Below, piece by piece: positions 35,507 through 45,148 of a stretch of DNA of 64,000 bases (position 1 is its first letter; each line of letters begins with the position of its first letter). The notes beneath the pieces are model-generated. The model made no database searches. It was not told the origin of the DNA and was given only the letters and a program-made list of their open reading frames with translations. A program made the position numbers and the translations under genes. Origin of the DNA: Bradyrhizobium sp. LHD-71 (lineage in GTDB: Bacteria; Pseudomonadota; Alphaproteobacteria; Rhizobiales; Xanthobacteraceae); assembly GCF_031157255.1 (NCBI RefSeq), contig NZ_JAVIFX010000002.1, positions 62,001-126,000 of the forward strand. Direction: 5' to 3'.

Positions 35507-36903
35507 CCGCCGAGCGTGACGGAAATCTGCTGCCCGTCACGCAGAACCGTGATCCGCCAGAGCCGAGCGGGCTCACGTGTCACCCGATCAAGATCGGCGG
35601 TCTTGGCAATCTTCTGGTTGTTGACGTTCAGGATCACATCACCCTTCCGAAAGCCGACGCCCTGGGCGGGTCCATCGTCACCGACGTCGACGATCACGAC
35701 ACCTTCAATGTTCGAATCGAGCCGCAACTCGTCCGCAACCGCCGGCGAGATGTTGGAGACTTTCGCGCCCTGAAACGGCGAGCGTGACTTGATGACGATC
35801 TCGTTGCGGCCGGTATCGGGGGGAGTTTCGAGTGCGATCGTAAGGCGCTGAGGCTTGCCGGCGCGAACGATATCGATATGCGCAGTGCCGCCAAGCGGCC
35901 GCGTGGCGAAACGATAGTCGAAAGCATTGGGATCGTCGACCACCTGCCCGTCGATGCCGGTGATGAGATCACTCAGACGAAGGCCGGCGCGCGCGGCGGG
36001 ACTGCCTTGCGCGACATTCGCCACCAGCGCGCCAGACGGTCGCGTCAGTCCGAGCGAATCGGCGATTTCCGACGTGACGGCCTGCAGCCGCGCACCGAGC
36101 CATGGCCGGCGGACGGCGTTGCCGCCGCTCTTTGCGGAGGCGACGACGACGCGCACCATATTGGTCGGAATCGCAAAGCCGATACCTTGCGAACCGCCCG
36201 AGCGCGAGAAGATCGCGGTATTGATGCCAATCAGCTTGCCGGAGAGATCGACCAGCGCGCCACCCGAATTGCCGGGATTGATCGCAGCGTCGGTCTGAAT
36301 GAAGAACTGGTAGTCGGTGATGCCGACCTGGGTGCGAGCAAGCGCGGAGACGATACCGTGCGTCACCGTTTGGCCGACGCCGAACGGGTTGCCGATTGCG
36401 AGCACCACGTCGCCGACCAGCAGTTCGTCGGAGTTGGACAGCTCGAGTGCGGGGAACTGTTCACGCGCCGCTTTCAACCTCAGCACGGCGAGATCGGTGC
36501 GGCTGTCCTTCAGCACGATTTCTGCCTCGAACTCGCGCTTGTCGGCGAGCGAAACCTTCACCTGATCGGCGCCCTCAATGACATGGTTGTTGGTGACGAC
36601 CAGGCCGGAGGGATCGACAATTACGCCAGAGCCGAGCGAGCGTTGCATCTGCTCCGGCGACTGGTTGCCAGGAATGCCGAAGAAGCGTCGGAAGATCGGA
36701 TCGTCGAGCAGCGGATTGCGGTTCTGCACCATCTTCGCGGCGTAGACGTTGACGACCGCAGGCGTCGTCCGTTGCACGATCGGCGCGAATGAGAGCTTCA
36801 GTTCAGTCGGCGATGCCGGAACCCGTCGATCCTGGGCCAGGGCGGGAAAGGCGACTGAAATGAGCGCCATCGCTGCAAGCAGCAGCCGCGATGCGTGGGG
36901 CAT
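35503..36903 (-). CDS. DegP/Do family periplasmic serine protease
   Basis: A 466-residue protease-chaperone. ATG at 36903 (MPHASRLLLAAMALIS) begins a signal peptide ending near ALAQD. The catalytic triad is His107 (TNNHVIEG), Asp137 (SRTDLAVLR) and Ser213 (NPGNSGGAL). Two PDZ domains follow, about 265-355 and 375-460. It heads the coupled degP-rarA-rluA unit; the three proteins share no obvious pathway but all serve stress tolerance. Confidence 0.94.
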   Translation of the reverse strand: MPHASRLLLAAMALISVAFPALAQDRRVPASPTELKLSFAPIVQRTTPAVVNVYAAKMVQNRNPLLDDPIFRRFFGIPGNQSPEQMQRSLGSGVIVDPSGLVVTNNHVIEGADQVKVSLADKREFEAEIVLKDSRTDLAVLRLKAAREQFPALELSNSDELLVGDVVLAIGNPFGVGQTVTHGIVSALARTQVGITDYQFFIQTDAAINPGNSGGALVDLSGKLIGINTAIFSRSGGSQGIGFAIPTNMVRVVVASAKSGGNAVRRPWLGARLQAVTSEIADSLGLTRPSGALVANVAQGSPAARAGLRLSDLITGIDGQVVDDPNAFDYRFATRPLGGTAHIDIVRAGKPQRLTIALETPPDTGRNEIVIKSRSPFQGAKVSNISPAVADELRLDSNIEGVVIVDVGDDGPAQGVGFRKGDVILNVNNQKIAKTADLDRVTREPARLWRITVLRDGQQISVTLGG

Positions 36904-37007
36904 TGAGGACGTCTCCCGACAAGACCTGGGGCGAAGCAGCCATTTCCCTAGATATAATCGCCGCAGGCCTTCATTTGAAGGCAAAACGAGCCAATGGCCG
37001 GCGCGAA

Positions 37008-37307
37008 TCAATCACTGGGCGGCACACCTTCGACAAAGATCAGGCGGCGATCCAGGGCGGCCCCTCGAACCTTCAGGGCCTCTGCGTAATCGGCCGATGC
37101 GTACCATTCGCGCGCCTGAGCAATGGAGGGAAATTCGACGACGATCAGGGTCTTTGGCGGCGGCCCTCCCTCCACCGTCTCTGCGGCGCCGCCCCGAACC
37201 AGGTAGCGCCCGCCATGCGCCACGATCGAGTCCGCCGCAAGTCGCCGATAGCGTTCGAAAGCAACGGTGTCGCGTGCCTCAACCTCGGAAATGACGTAGG
37301 CGGTCAT
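37008..37307 (-). CDS. DUF1330 domain-containing protein
   Basis: A 99-residue dimeric alpha-beta barrel protein. MTAYVISEVEARDTVAFERYRRLAADSIVAHGGRYLVRGG is the DUF1330 opening, and TLIVVEFPSIAQAREWYASADYAEAL is its second half, with the conserved W-Y/S-x-Y. Function unknown. Its ATG overlaps the SDR stop by one base (TGATG), so the two are coupled and may act together. Confidence 0.9.
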   Translation of the reverse strand: MTAYVISEVEARDTVAFERYRRLAADSIVAHGGRYLVRGGAAETVEGGPPPKTLIVVEFPSIAQAREWYASADYAEALKVRGAALDRRLIFVEGVPPSD

Positions 37308-38101
37308 CAGGCTATCGTTCTCACGACGCCGCCATCGACACGCAGCGCCGCGCCATTCGTGGCAGAGGCTTCCTTCGAGCAGACGTAGACGACCATGTTG
37401 GCGACCTCCTCGACGGTCGCAAAGCGCTGGATCAATGACGTCGGCCGGTGCTGCTTGATGAACGAAGCGGCCGCGGTCTCGGCGTTCTGACCCGATTGCT
37501 TTGCGAGGGCCGCGACGAACTCCTCGACGCCTTCCGACAGCGTCGGCCCCGGCAGCACTGCGTTGACCGTCACGCCGGTGCCCGCCGTCAGCTCAGCAAG
37601 CCCGCGCGATACGCCGAGCTGTGCCGTCTTGCTGACGCCGTAGTGGATCATCTCGGGTGGGATATGCAGCGCCGATTCCGAGGAGATGAAAACAATGCGT
37701 CCCCAGTTCCGCTGCAGCATATCCTTCAGATAGGCGCGCGACAGTCGCACACCGGACAGAACGTTCACGTCGAAAAATCTTCGCCACTCCTCGTCGGAAA
37801 TATCGAAGAAATCCTTGGGCTCGAAAATCCCGGCGTTGTTGACCAGGATATCCACCTCGGGCATCGCCGCCAGAAGCTGCTCGTGGCCTTTGGCTGTCGA
37901 GACGTCGGCGGCAATTCCTGCGGCTTTCGCCTTCGGCACCGCCTTCGTGATCGCGGTTCGCGCCTTGTCGACATTGGCCTGCGTGCGGCCGTTGACAACG
38001 ACTTCGGCGCCGCACTCGGCCAATCCCTTTGCAATGGCAAAGCCGATGCCACTGGTCGAACCGGTCACCAGCGCCGTCTTGCCGGAAAGATCGATATTCA
38101 T
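37307..38101 (-). CDS. Short-chain dehydrogenase/reductase
   Basis: A 264-residue cytosolic NAD(P)-dependent oxidoreductase. TGSTSGIG at 13-20 binds the cofactor, NNAG at 88-91 is structural, and Ser140/141, Tyr154 and Lys158 (YGVSK) form the catalytic set. A glycine or basic residue pattern at NGRTQ suggests NADP. Substrate unknown. It is cotranscribed with the DUF1330 gene. Its start is 140 bp from the end of rplQ on the same strand. Confidence 0.92.
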   Translation of the reverse strand: MNIDLSGKTALVTGSTSGIGFAIAKGLAECGAEVVVNGRTQANVDKARTAITKAVPKAKAAGIAADVSTAKGHEQLLAAMPEVDILVNNAGIFEPKDFFDISDEEWRRFFDVNVLSGVRLSRAYLKDMLQRNWGRIVFISSESALHIPPEMIHYGVSKTAQLGVSRGLAELTAGTGVTVNAVLPGPTLSEGVEEFVAALAKQSGQNAETAAASFIKQHRPTSLIQRFATVEEVANMVVYVCSKEASATNGAALRVDGGVVRTIA

Positions 38102-38186
38102 GAGATACGAGCCCTGTCTGTTGCTCGCCTGATATCAGCGCCGGTCGTCCGCCTCGCAACACGTCGCACGCAGACGTGAGGGACGC

Positions 38187-38218
38187 ACAAAAAAGGGCGG
38201 CCTGTGCGCCGCCCTTTT
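38187..38218 (-). terminator. Intrinsic terminator of the rplQ ribosomal operon
   Basis: An 11-bp perfect GC-rich stem (38191-38201 with 38208-38218) and six-base loop, followed on the minus strand by a T-run (rc of AAAAAA at 38189-38194). It lies 24 bp after the rplQ stop and ends the ribosomal superoperon. Confidence 0.85.
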
Positions 38219-38241
38219 CAGATCTGCTCGGGTTCGCGAAA

Positions 38242-38658
38242 TTATGCCGCTTCCGCCGCCTTCTCCTGCTCCGGACCAGAATCCTGGCCCTTGGCATCCT
38301 CGTCGCGGTCGACGAATTCGATCACCGCCATGGGAGCGTTGTCGCCATAGCGGAAGCCGGCCTTGATGATGCGGGTGTAGCCACCCTGACGGTCCTTGTA
38401 GCGAACCGCGAGCACGTCGAAGAGCTTCCTGACCATTGCGGGATCACGCAGCTCGCCGATTGCCTGGCGGCGCAGGCTCAGCCCGCCGCGCTTGCCGAGG
38501 GTCACCAGCTTCTCGACGATCGGGCGAAGCTCCTTCGCCTTCGGCAGCGTGGTGACGATCTGCTCATGCTTGATCAGCGCCGCCGACATGTTGGCGAACA
38601 TCGCACGCCGGTGCTCGGCGGTGCGATTGAGTTTGCGGTGTACCTTGCCGTGACGCAT
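38242..38658 (-). CDS. rplQ: 50S ribosomal protein L17
   Basis: A 138-residue large-subunit protein near the exit tunnel. ATG at 38658 ([21 protein letters not shown]) is the family start; the longer frame is a shadow. [32 protein letters not shown] is diagnostic. The acidic tail [19 protein letters not shown] is typical of alphaproteobacteria. It is the last gene of the operon, followed by a strong terminator. Confidence 0.98.
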   Translation of the reverse strand: MRHGKVHRKLNRTAEHRRAMFANMSAALIKHEQIVTTLPKAKELRPIVEKLVTLGKRGGLSLRRQAIGELRDPAMVRKLFDVLAVRYKDRQGGYTRIIKAGFRYGDNAPMAVIEFVDRDEDAKGQDSGPEQEKAAEAA

Positions 38659-38740
38659 GGTCTTGTCTCTCTTTTCTCTCGTCGCGACGGTACGCCGGAC
38701 GTGCTGCTCAGGTGGGCTGCCTGCGTTCGCCCAGATAAAT

Positions 38741-38788
38741 GGCCGGCATAGGCTAGCGAAGCCGTTCTTCGAACGGCTATGCCCGGCC
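38741..38788. repeat. Structured REP-like repeat between rplQ and rpoA
   Basis: The inner palindrome GCCGTTC-TTC-GAACGGC (38761-38777) is nested in an outer stem (GGCCGGCATA with TATGCCCGGCC, one bulge). The 26 bases near 38756-38781 match, with one mismatch, the inverse of the element at 39873-39900. It may be a mobile REP or a terminator/attenuator-like stem in the operon. Confidence 0.6.
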
Positions 38789-38806
38789 ATGACGATGATC
38801 TTTCGA

Positions 38807-39835
38807 TCAGTAGTGGTCCTCGAACCGCTTGGCCAGCTCGTCGATGTTCTCCGGCGGCCAACCGGGCACTTCCATGCCGAGATGCAGGCCCATTTGCGCC
38901 AGCACCTCCTTGATCTCGTTCAACGACTTGCGGCCGAAGTTCGGGGTGCGCAGCATTTCCGCTTCCGACTTCTGCACGAGGTCACCGATGTAGACGATGT
39001 TGTCGTTCTTCAGGCAGTTTGCCGAACGGACCGACAGCTCCAGCTCGTCCACCTTCTTGAGGAAAGCCGGATTGAACGCGAGATCGGGGATGACCTCCTG
39101 CGCGACTTCCTTGCGGGGCTCTTCGAAGTTGACGAACACGTTGAGCTGATCCTGCAGGATGCGCGCTGCATAAGCGAGCGCGTCCTCGGGCGTCACCGCG
39201 CCGTTGGTCTCGACCGTCAGCGTCAGCTTGTCGAAATCGAGGATCTGGCCTTCGCGCGTATTCTCAACCTTGTAGGACACCTTCTTCACCGGCGAGAACA
39301 GGCTGTCGACCGGGATCAGACCGATCGGCGCATCCTCGGGACGGTTGCGCTCGGCGGCGACATAGCCCTTGCCGGTGTTGACCGTGAACTCCATGCGGAT
39401 TTCCGCGCCCTCGTCGAGGGTGCAGAGCTGCAGCTCCGGGTTCAGAACCGTGATATCGCCCACGGTCTGAATGTCACCGGCGGTGACGGCTCCGGGGCCG
39501 GACTTCTTGACGACCATCCGCTTCGGGCCTTCGCCCTGCATCTTGATCGAGATGTCCTTGATGTTCAGCACGATGTCGGTCACGTCCTCGCGCACACCGG
39601 CGATCGAGGAGAATTCGTGCAGCACACCGTCGATGTGCACCGATTGCACCGCGGCGCCCTGAAGCGACGACAGCAGGATGCGGCGAAGCGCATTGCCGAG
39701 CGTCTGGCCGAAGCCACGCTCGAGCGGCTCGGCGACCATCGTCGCAATACGCGTCGGATCACTGCCGGCAGTCACCTGCAGCTTGTTCGGACGGATCAGT
39801 TCTTGCCAGTTCTTCTGGATCGTCACTCTCTTCAC
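38807..39835 (-). CDS. rpoA: RNA polymerase alpha subunit
   Basis: The alpha subunit of RNA polymerase, 342 residues from GTG at 39835. GTG at 39826 (VTIQKNW) is an equally good start because homologues begin near [12 protein letters not shown]. The N-terminal dimerisation domain contains [15 protein letters not shown]. The C-terminal domain contains [45 protein letters not shown], which binds UP elements. It sits in the conserved rpsM-rpsK-rpoA-rplQ order. Confidence 0.97.
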   Translation of the reverse strand: MKRVTIQKNWQELIRPNKLQVTAGSDPTRIATMVAEPLERGFGQTLGNALRRILLSSLQGAAVQSVHIDGVLHEFSSIAGVREDVTDIVLNIKDISIKMQGEGPKRMVVKKSGPGAVTAGDIQTVGDITVLNPELQLCTLDEGAEIRMEFTVNTGKGYVAAERNRPEDAPIGLIPVDSLFSPVKKVSYKVENTREGQILDFDKLTLTVETNGAVTPEDALAYAARILQDQLNVFVNFEEPRKEVAQEVIPDLAFNPAFLKKVDELELSVRSANCLKNDNIVYIGDLVQKSEAEMLRTPNFGRKSLNEIKEVLAQMGLHLGMEVPGWPPENIDELAKRFEDHY

Positions 39836-39872
39836 CCATCACGTTGGAGACTGCGGACCAGCCCGCTCAACA

Positions 39873-39900
39873 CATAGCCGTTCGAAGAACGGCGTCGCTT
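39873..39900. repeat. REP-like hairpin repeat between rpoA and rpsK
   Basis: The core GCCGTTCGAAGAACGGC is palindromic. With its flanks (CATA before, GTCGCT after) it is an inverse copy of the element at 38755-38781 with one mismatch in 26. A weaker relative is at 5426-5447. Confidence 0.6.
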
Positions 39901-39952
39901 CACTCACCTACGTGGAAATCGCGGGCCACACACGTCGACCCGCGAGGAAAAA

Positions 39953-40345
39953 TCAGACGCGCCTGCGCTTGCGCGGACGGCAACCATTGTGCGGGATCGG
40001 CGTCACGTCGCGGATCGACGTCACCGTGAAGCCCGCTGCCTGCAATGCACGAAGCGCCGACTCGCGTCCTGAACCCGGGCCTGCGACCTCGACCTCGAGG
40101 GTACGCATGCCGTGCTCCTGCGCCTTCTTCGACACGTCCTCAGCGGCAACCTGTGCCGCATACGGCGTCGACTTGCGCGAACCCTTGAAGCCCATCGTAC
40201 CGGCCGACGACCAGGCGATGGTGTTGCCCTGCGCGTCGGTGATGGTGATCGTCGTGTTGTTGAACGACGAGTTCACATGCGCGACGCCGGAAGCGATGTT
40301 CTTGCGTTCACGGCGCCGAACGCGCGCGACAGCCTCTTTACCCAT
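39953..40345 (-). CDS. rpsK: 30S ribosomal protein S11
   Basis: A 130-residue small-subunit platform protein from ATG at 40345 ([16 protein letters not shown]). [39 protein letters not shown] and the C-terminal [20 protein letters not shown] are diagnostic. It follows rpsM with a 112-bp gap holding a heptamer repeat. Confidence 0.98.
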   Translation of the reverse strand: MGKEAVARVRRRERKNIASGVAHVNSSFNNTTITITDAQGNTIAWSSAGTMGFKGSRKSTPYAAQVAAEDVSKKAQEHGMRTLEVEVAGPGSGRESALRALQAAGFTVTSIRDVTPIPHNGCRPRKRRRV

Positions 40346-40426
40346 TGCAAACCTTTCTTACGATCTCGACACCGCCGTAATGCCAGCGGCTCCACCTGAT
40401 AAGCGTACAGCGAGCAGAAGGACCCT

Positions 40427-40454
40427 ACTCGCCATTCGCCACTCACTATTCGCT
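40427..40454. repeat. Four tandem 7-bp repeats between rpsM and rpsK
   Basis: Four exact-length heptamers of the form AYTCGCY/ACTCACT follow one another (the first is ACTCGCC, the last ATTCGCT). The same type of repeat occurs at 53207-53274. It is intergenic and not a CRISPR. Confidence 0.7.
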
Positions 40455-40457
40455 TGA

Positions 40458-40826
40458 TTACTTCTTCTTGCCGGCAATCGCCTTCGCCGGACCTTTACGC
40501 GTGCGCGCATTCGTGTGCGTACGCTGGCCGCGAACCGGCAGGCCGCGCCGATGGCGCAGACCGCGATAGCAGCCAAGATCCATCAGACGCTTGATGTTGA
40601 TACCGACCTCGCGGCGCAGGTCGCCCTCGACCATGTAGTCGCGGTCGATCACTTCGCGGATCTGCAACACTTCCTGGTCGCTCAACTGCGACACGCGGCG
40701 ATCGACCGGAATGTTGACCTTCTCGATGATCTCGGCCGCGTTCTTCTGGCCGATGCCATGAATGTATTGGAGCGCGATCAGCACGCGCTTGTTGGTCGGA
40801 ATGTTGACGCCGGCAATACGAGCCAC
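40458..40826 (-). CDS. rpsM: 30S ribosomal protein S13
   Basis: A 122-residue head protein contacting the P-site tRNA and L5. ATG at 40826 ([26 protein letters not shown]) and the end [30 protein letters not shown] are diagnostic. It follows adk with a 161-bp gap. Confidence 0.98.
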   Translation of the reverse strand: MARIAGVNIPTNKRVLIALQYIHGIGQKNAAEIIEKVNIPVDRRVSQLSDQEVLQIREVIDRDYMVEGDLRREVGINIKRLMDLGCYRGLRHRRGLPVRGQRTHTNARTRKGPAKAIAGKKK

Positions 40827-40987
40827 GGCTTATTCTCCTGTTGCCGGTCCTGTTCGGTTCGGCTGTTCGTCTTGAGCTTCAATCATCGTCGGGCCACAAA
40901 CGCGAATACGACGCCCGTCCCCGCAGGTCTTTCGGGGCCCGGCATCGTCTGAAGCTCTCCGACTGGATGTCCGGGTTATTAAGGTAT

Positions 40988-41833
40988 TCAACGGCGTTTC
41001 GTCAACCGATTCCGCCGTTTAGCGGCCGTCTTCTTGGCCTTTTTGGTGACTTTCTTTGCGGCTTTTTTGGCCTTTGCCGCAGTCCGGGTTCCCGCCCTCG
41101 ATTTGGCCTTGGATTTCGCCCTCAGGGCGGGCCTTTTGGCCGTGGCGGCCTTCTTGCCCTTCTTGCCGGCAGATTTGGCCTTCGCTGGCGATTTCACCGC
41201 TGGGGCCGTTTTTCGGGCCGCATTGGCTGCCTTTTTTGGCTTCGGCTGGACTTGGGCCTCCAGAATCCGGCTGATCTGGGCGGTCACCTCGTCGATCGAG
41301 GCCATGCCATCCACGGTCGCCAGCGCCCGCTTGTCACCATAATAGTGCACCAGCGGCTCGGTCTGCGCGCGGTAGGCCTCAAGGCGCTTGCCCAGCGCCT
41401 GCGCATTGTCGTCCGCCCGGACGGCCTCGCCGCGTGCCTGCATTTCGGCGATACGGGTTTCCACCCGCTGGAGCAGAACAGCCTCGTTGACGCGCAATTC
41501 GATTACCGAATCAAGCCTGAGGCCCTTTTCCTTGAGAAGACGATCGAGCGCTTCGGCCTGCGGCACCGTGCGCGGAAAGCCATCGAGGATGAAGCCGTTC
41601 CTGGCGTCCTCCTGATCGAGGCGGTCGGAGATGATTCCAATAACGATATCGTCGCTGACCAGGCCGCCATTCGCCATGACGTCTTTGGCCTTGAGGCCGA
41701 TCGGCGTCTCGGCCGCGACCGCGGCGCGCAGCATGTCGCCTGTCGAAAGCTGAACGATGCCGTATTTCTGAACGAGACGCTGTGCCTGGGTTCCCTTGCC
41801 TGCCCCCGGTGGCCCGAGAAGGATCAGCCTCAT
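40988..41833 (-). CDS. adk: Adenylate kinase with histone-H1-like C-terminal tail
   Basis: Adenylate kinase interconverts ATP plus AMP and two ADP. Residues 1-194 are a complete short-LID enzyme: GPPGAGKGT at 7-15, STGDMLR at 30-36, [10 protein letters not shown] at 80-89, and the short lid [14 protein letters not shown] without zinc Cys. Residues 196-281 are an added tail made almost only of Lys, Ala, Arg and Pro (for example [15 protein letters not shown]), as in histone H1 or AlgP. Family members are normally 190-220 residues. ATG at 41833 overlaps the secY stop by ATGA. The tail may bind RNA or DNA, but that is inference. Confidence 0.96.
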   Translation of the reverse strand: MRLILLGPPGAGKGTQAQRLVQKYGIVQLSTGDMLRAAVAAETPIGLKAKDVMANGGLVSDDIVIGIISDRLDQEDARNGFILDGFPRTVPQAEALDRLLKEKGLRLDSVIELRVNEAVLLQRVETRIAEMQARGEAVRADDNAQALGKRLEAYRAQTEPLVHYYGDKRALATVDGMASIDEVTAQISRILEAQVQPKPKKAANAARKTAPAVKSPAKAKSAGKKGKKAATAKRPALRAKSKAKSRAGTRTAAKAKKAAKKVTKKAKKTAAKRRNRLTKRR

Positions 41834-43161
41834 CTGCGACGGCCTTTCAGTTTCGAACGCTTGATCAGACCCTCATACTGGTGCGCCAGCAGATAGCCTT
41901 GCACCTGCGCCACCGTGTCCATCGTCACGCTGACGACGATCAACAGCGACGTGCCGCCGAAGTAGAACGGCACCGATGCGTAGGAAATCAGAATTTCCGG
42001 AATGAGACAAACGACCGAAAGATACGCGGCGCCGAGGACAGTAATGCGCGACAGCACGTAGTCGATGTATTCGGCCGTGCGCTCGCCGGGGCGAATGCCC
42101 GGAATGAAGCCGCCGTGCTTCTTCAGGTTGTCGGCCGTCTCGGTCGGATTGAAAACGATCGCCGTGTAGAAGAACGCGAAGAAGATGATCAACGAGATAT
42201 AGAGAATGAGGAACAGCGGCCGGCCGTGGCCCAACTGAGTCACGAGCCACTGGAACCATTCCGGGCCCTTGCCGGCATTGAAGCTCGCGATCGTCGTCGG
42301 CAGCAACAGCAGCGACGATGCGAAGATCGGCGGGATCACGCCAGAGGTATTGAGCTTGAGTGGCAGGTGCGAGGACTGCCCCTCGAACATCTTGTTGCCC
42401 ACCTGACGCTTCGGATACTGGATCAACAGGCGGCGTTGCGCACGCTCCATGAACACGATGAAGGCGATCACGGCCACCGCCATGACGATGACCAGGAGGA
42501 TCAGTCCGGTCGACAGCGCGCCCTGACGGCCGAGCTCGAGGGTTCCGGCAATCGCCGACGGAAGCTCCGCGACGATGCCTGCCATGATGATCAGCGAAAT
42601 ACCGTTGCCGATGCCGCGCGCGGTGATCTGCTCGCCGAGCCACATCAGGAACATCGTGCCGCCGGTCAGCGTGATCACGGTGGAGATTCGGAAGAACCAG
42701 CCGGGATCGGCAACCACGTTGCCGGCGCCTTCGAGACCGATGGCGATGCCATAGGCCTGGAAAACCGACAGGATCACCGTCAGGTAGCGCGTGTACTGGT
42801 TGAGCGTCTTGCGCCCGGCCTCGCCTTCCTTTTTCAGGGCTTCGAGCTGGGGCGAAACGGTCGTCAAAAGCTGAATGATGATCGATGCCGAGATGTACGG
42901 CATGATGTTCAGCGCGAAGATCGCCATGCGGTTGATACCGCCGCCGGCGAACATGTTGAACATGCCGAGGATGCCGCCCGCCTGGGAGCGGAACACCTGG
43001 TCCCAGATGTTGGGGTCGATGCCGGGAAGCGGGATGTAGGTGCCGAGTCGGTAGACGAGGAGCGCGCCGAGCGTGAACCAGATTCGCTTCTTCAGCTCAT
43101 CCGCCTTCGCGAAGGAGGAGAAGTTGATATTCGCCGCTAACTGTTCCGCTGCCGAGACCAT
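41830..43161 (-). CDS. secY: Preprotein translocase subunit SecY
   Basis: A 443-residue inner-membrane channel of the Sec system. Ten hydrophobic segments can be read; [17 protein letters not shown] lies in the first. The plug region [19 protein letters not shown] and the cytosolic loop [18 protein letters not shown] are diagnostic. It is followed by adk with an ATGA overlap, as usual in the spc operon. A 209-bp gap separates it from rplO, longer than average; nothing recognised lies there. Confidence 0.98.
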   Translation of the reverse strand: MVSAAEQLAANINFSSFAKADELKKRIWFTLGALLVYRLGTYIPLPGIDPNIWDQVFRSQAGGILGMFNMFAGGGINRMAIFALNIMPYISASIIIQLLTTVSPQLEALKKEGEAGRKTLNQYTRYLTVILSVFQAYGIAIGLEGAGNVVADPGWFFRISTVITLTGGTMFLMWLGEQITARGIGNGISLIIMAGIVAELPSAIAGTLELGRQGALSTGLILLVIVMAVAVIAFIVFMERAQRRLLIQYPKRQVGNKMFEGQSSHLPLKLNTSGVIPPIFASSLLLLPTTIASFNAGKGPEWFQWLVTQLGHGRPLFLILYISLIIFFAFFYTAIVFNPTETADNLKKHGGFIPGIRPGERTAEYIDYVLSRITVLGAAYLSVVCLIPEILISYASVPFYFGGTSLLIVVSVTMDTVAQVQGYLLAHQYEGLIKRSKLKGRRR

Positions 43162-43370
43162 CTTCGGACTTCTCCCGCGCCTCTTTCACCGTCGCCCGAG
43201 AAGGACCGTCCGGTAGCCACCGCGCCCAATATGATATGGGCCTGCCGCAAAATCCACGGGCTGATCCCACAGCCTAGGGGCTGCGGCCGCAAATGACAGC
43301 AAAGTGACCAATGCCGGCTGGCGCGTATCCCCTGTCGCAAAACCCGCTTTCCAACCTCGCGCGATACGCG

Positions 43371-43853
43371 CTAGGCCGCCTCTTCTTCCTTCTTCGGCGC
43401 CAGAATCTTCACCGAACCGCCGGCCTTTTCGACCGCCGCGATCGCCGACTTCGACGCGCCATGCACCTCGAACGACACCTTGGACTTGATTTCTCCGCGG
43501 CCCAGCAACCGCACACCATCGCGTGCACGGCGCAGCGCGCCGGCCTTCACCAGCACCTCGGCGTTGACCACGCCCTTGGCGTCGAGCTTGCCGGAATCGA
43601 TGGCGTCCTGGACACGATCGAGATTGATCTCAACCAGATCCAGCGCAAAGATATTGTTGAATCCGCGCTTCGGCAGCCGGCGGTGCAGCGGCATCTGGCC
43701 GCCTTCAAAGCCCTTGATGCGCACGCCCGAACGCGCGGTCTGGCCCTTGCCGCCGCGGCCGGCCTGCTTGCCCTTGCCGGAGCCGATGCCGCGGCCGACG
43801 CGCATACGCTTCTTGCGCGAGCCGGGGTTGTCGGCGAGATCGGTGAGTTTCAT
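43371..43853 (-). CDS. rplO: 50S ribosomal protein L15
   Basis: A 160-residue protein. ATG at 43853 ([29 protein letters not shown]) is the family start. [29 protein letters not shown] is diagnostic. It is coupled to rpmD, whose stop is 13 bp before. Confidence 0.98.
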   Translation of the reverse strand: MKLTDLADNPGSRKKRMRVGRGIGSGKGKQAGRGGKGQTARSGVRIKGFEGGQMPLHRRLPKRGFNNIFALDLVEINLDRVQDAIDSGKLDAKGVVNAEVLVKAGALRRARDGVRLLGRGEIKSKVSFEVHGASKSAIAAVEKAGGSVKILAPKKEEEAA

Positions 43854-43866
43854 CGTTCGCTCTTCC

Positions 43867-44061
43867 TTACTTCCCGTCCACGACACGGACGAGGTGTCTG
43901 ACCTTGTCGATCATGCCGCGAATCTCAGGCGTGTCCTGAAGTTCAGCGACCCGGCCGATCTTGTTGAGCTTGAGGCCGACCAGCGTCTCGCGCTGCGAGT
44001 GATGGCGGCGGATCGCGCTGCCGACCTGCTCGACCTTGATGGTTTTCGTGGCCTTGGCCAT
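43867..44061 (-). CDS. rpmD: 50S ribosomal protein L30
   Basis: A 64-residue protein. [38 protein letters not shown] is the family opening, and [11 protein letters not shown] ends it. It lies between rpsE and rplO as in all spc operons. Confidence 0.97.
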   Translation of the reverse strand: MAKATKTIKVEQVGSAIRRHHSQRETLVGLKLNKIGRVAELQDTPEIRGMIDKVRHLVRVVDGK

Positions 44062-44086
44062 GGCTCTCTACTCCTGACGGCGCCGC

Positions 44087-44662
44087 TTAGTCGGCAGCCG
44101 CTTCAGCGTCGCCACCAACGCGGCGCGACTGCAAAGTGGACACCTTGATGTTCCGGCGTGCCGCAACCGAACGCGGCGAATCCTGATGCTTCAGCGCATC
44201 GAACGTCGCCCGCACCATGTTGTAGGGGTTCGACGAGCCGAGCGACTTCGCCACGACGTCCTGCATCCCGAGCGTCTCGAACACGGCGCGCATCGGGCCG
44301 CCGGCGATAATGCCGGTGCCTGGAGGTGCGGCGCGCAGGAACACCTTGCCCGCGCCGTGACGGCCGGCGACGTCATGATGCAACGTCCGGCCTTCGCGCA
44401 AGGGAACGCGCGTCAGGTTGCGCTTCGCCGAGTCGGTCGCCTTGCGGATGGCCTCCGGCACTTCGCGCGCCTTGCCGTGGCCGAAGCCGACACGGCCTTT
44501 CTGGTCGCCGACAACGACGAGTGCTGCGAAGCCGAAACGGCGTCCGCCCTTCACAACTTTGGCGACACGGTTGATATGGACGAGCTTGTCAACGAATTCG
44601 CTGTCGCGCTCTTCCCGATCCCTGCTCCGTTCGCGTCCGCCGCGTTCGCGTTCACCTGCCAT
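44087..44662 (-). CDS. rpsE: 30S ribosomal protein S5
   Basis: A 191-residue small-subunit protein involved in mRNA entry and decoding fidelity. After an Arg/Glu-rich N-terminus, [39 protein letters not shown] is the double-stranded-RNA-binding S5 domain, and [27 protein letters not shown] the second domain. The 117-bp gap to rplR is unusually long but holds no gene I can support. Confidence 0.98.
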   Translation of the reverse strand: MAGERERGGRERSRDREERDSEFVDKLVHINRVAKVVKGGRRFGFAALVVVGDQKGRVGFGHGKAREVPEAIRKATDSAKRNLTRVPLREGRTLHHDVAGRHGAGKVFLRAAPPGTGIIAGGPMRAVFETLGMQDVVAKSLGSSNPYNMVRATFDALKHQDSPRSVAARRNIKVSTLQSRRVGGDAEAAAD

Positions 44663-44779
44663 GGTGTTGTTCCGATCTGTTCACGAGAGCCGCTGCCCTC
44701 GAACCCTTCATCATCTTTATCTATGGGATGCGATCCGACCGAAAAACGTTAGCCGCTTTTCGAAAAACCGCCGCCGCCG

Positions 44780-45142
44780 TTAGAAACTCAGTCCGCCTTC
44801 GCGCGCCGCATCGGCGAGCGCCTTGACGCGTCCATGGTAGAGATACTGGCCGCGGTCGAAGACCACTTCCTTCACCCCGCCCTTCACTGCACGTTCGGCC
44901 ACGAGCTTGCCGACCGCCGCCGCAGCCTCGATGTTCGCGCCGGTCTTACCGGACTCGCGCAACGCCTTTTCCATCGACGAGGCGGCAGCGAGCGTCTCGC
45001 CCTTCGCGTCGTCGATGACCTGCGCGTAGATGTGCTTCGACGAGCGGAACACCGACAGGCGCAGACGACCGCCCGCGGCTCGCTTGATCGAGTTCCGTAC
45101 ACGAACTTTGCGCCGCGCGTTCGTGATCTTCATCTTCGACAT
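44780..45142 (-). CDS. rplR: 50S ribosomal protein L18
   Basis: A 120-residue 5S-rRNA-binding protein. [45 protein letters not shown] and the end [26 protein letters not shown] are diagnostic. Its AGAGG ribosome site, nine bases before the ATG, lies inside the last codons of the 60-codon small gene, so it depends on translation of that gene. Confidence 0.98.
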   Translation of the reverse strand: MSKMKITNARRKVRVRNSIKRAAGGRLRLSVFRSSKHIYAQVIDDAKGETLAAASSMEKALRESGKTGANIEAAAAVGKLVAERAVKGGVKEVVFDRGQYLYHGRVKALADAAREGGLSF

Positions 45143-45148
45143 TACCAG

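Noticed and set aside
40427-40454. CRISPR-like repeat
   Set aside because: Units are 7 bp with no spacers and no cas genes are near.
41034-41342. A hydrophobic 102-codon frame opposite the adk tail
   Set aside because: Lys and Ala codons of the tail read backwards give Phe, Leu and Ala, so this membrane-like frame is an artefact.
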